This document shows positions 5,981 to 6,423 of a stretch of DNA of 6,423 nt, piece after piece; the stretch's first letter is position 1, and the number at the start of each line of letters is the position of its first letter. The DNA comes from Desulfoplanes sp. (GTDB lineage Bacteria; Desulfobacterota; Desulfovibrionia; Desulfovibrionales; Desulfomicrobiaceae), in NCBI GenBank assembly GCA_028708105.1, contig JAQVZR010000108.1:1-6423 (forward strand), given 5' to 3'. Under the pieces are notes generated by a model. The model was not told the origin of the DNA, did no database searches, and saw only the letters and a list, made by a program, of their open reading frames with translations. Both the position numbers and the translations under genes were made by a program.

Positions 5981-6423
5981 TTATTTCTTCTTTTTCTTAT
6001 TCATGGCCGCCTGGAGCAAACTTCCCAGATTCCCCATGGAAACCTTTGCCGGTTCGACAAATTTTTTCCAATCACCTGTTTCCCGGGCATCTCCAGGCAT
6101 CAGGCTGATCTTTCTTTCTTCAATATTCACCGCTTCAATGCGTACGGCAATGACATCCCCAACCTTTCTTTTTTCGATCTCTCCCGCGCTTTCAGATTTA
6201 CGGATCAAAGACAAGGGGAGTAACCCGATAATACCTGGCTCAAGCTGAACAAAGAAACCAAATTTTTCTTTTTTTTCTACAGTTCCATGTACTGCTTGTC
6301 CTTTAGTGTACTTTGCAGCCACGTCAGCCCATGGATCGCCATAGGTTTCACGAATGCTCAGAGCAATCCGTTTTTTGTCAGGTTCAATGGTCTTGATAAT
6401 CACAGAAACCATTTCACCTGGTT
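5981..6423 (-). CDS. S1-domain RNA-binding protein, C-terminal part
   Basis: Partial gene; the N-terminal part lies beyond the right edge, and 146 full codons are visible. The visible start PGEMVSVIIKTIEPDKKRIALSIR is the last strand of one S1 (OB-fold) domain; the Met at 6410-6412 is internal to that domain and not the true start. A second, complete S1 domain follows: VHGTVEKKEKFGFFVQLEPG, then IIGLLPLSLI, then VGDVIAVRIEAVNIEERKISL. The protein ends with a linker and a basic tail, AAMNKKKKK. S1 domains bind single-stranded RNA, so it is a cytoplasmic RNA-binding protein. It resembles multi-S1 proteins related to ribosomal protein S1 but ends sooner after its last domain; it need not be the essential S1 itself. 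It is the first visible gene of the right-hand cluster. Confidence 0.87.
   Translation of the reverse strand, partial: PGEMVSVIIKTIEPDKKRIALSIRETYGDPWADVAAKYTKGQAVHGTVEKKEKFGFFVQLEPGIIGLLPLSLIRKSESAGEIEKRKVGDVIAVRIEAVNIEERKISLMPGDARETGDWKKFVEPAKVSMGNLGSLLQAAMNKKKKK

Overview
The window reads as ordinary chromosome from an anaerobic, probably sulfate-reducing bacterium (Desulfobacterota / former Deltaproteobacteria). This is inferred from protein style (a ModA/WtpC-like oxyanion transporter, a cobalamin-binding radical SAM protein with TPR repeats, an S1-domain protein ending in poly-lysine) and from moderate base composition, not from any database match. All recognisable genes lie on the minus strand and are read from right to left.

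From the right edge: the C-terminal part of an S1-domain RNA-binding protein (5981-6423, running off the window); a small, cysteine-rich, unrecognised protein (5560-5922); an intrinsic terminator-like hairpin (5492-5538); a 574-residue B12-binding radical SAM protein with C-terminal TPR-like repeats (3755-5479); a small YdcZ/DUF606-type membrane transporter (3277-3720); a 123-base A/T-rich gap; and a compact molybdate/tungstate-type ABC transporter operon, modA (2389-3153), modB (1619-2386) and modC (552-1622). The mod genes are tightly coupled: modB starts at the modA stop, and modB and modC share ATGA. Together they encode a periplasmic oxyanion-binding protein, one membrane permease and one ATPase with a C-terminal TOBE-type regulatory region.

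The left 480 bases carry no convincing protein gene. They look like the plus-strand sequence of a structured RNA: several stems use U.G pairs that only work in the plus-strand transcript, and the overall look resembles domain I and following parts of a bacterial group II intron. There is no reverse transcriptase gene and no recognisable domain V, so it would be a truncated remnant ending just beyond the 3' end of modC, next to two poly-C tracts.

No clearly new multi-gene system is visible. The points most worth a second look are the intron-like remnant, the terminator hairpin that sits directly in front of the radical SAM start codon (which also lacks a Shine-Dalgarno sequence), the radical SAM protein of unknown substrate, and the cysteine-rich small protein beside it.
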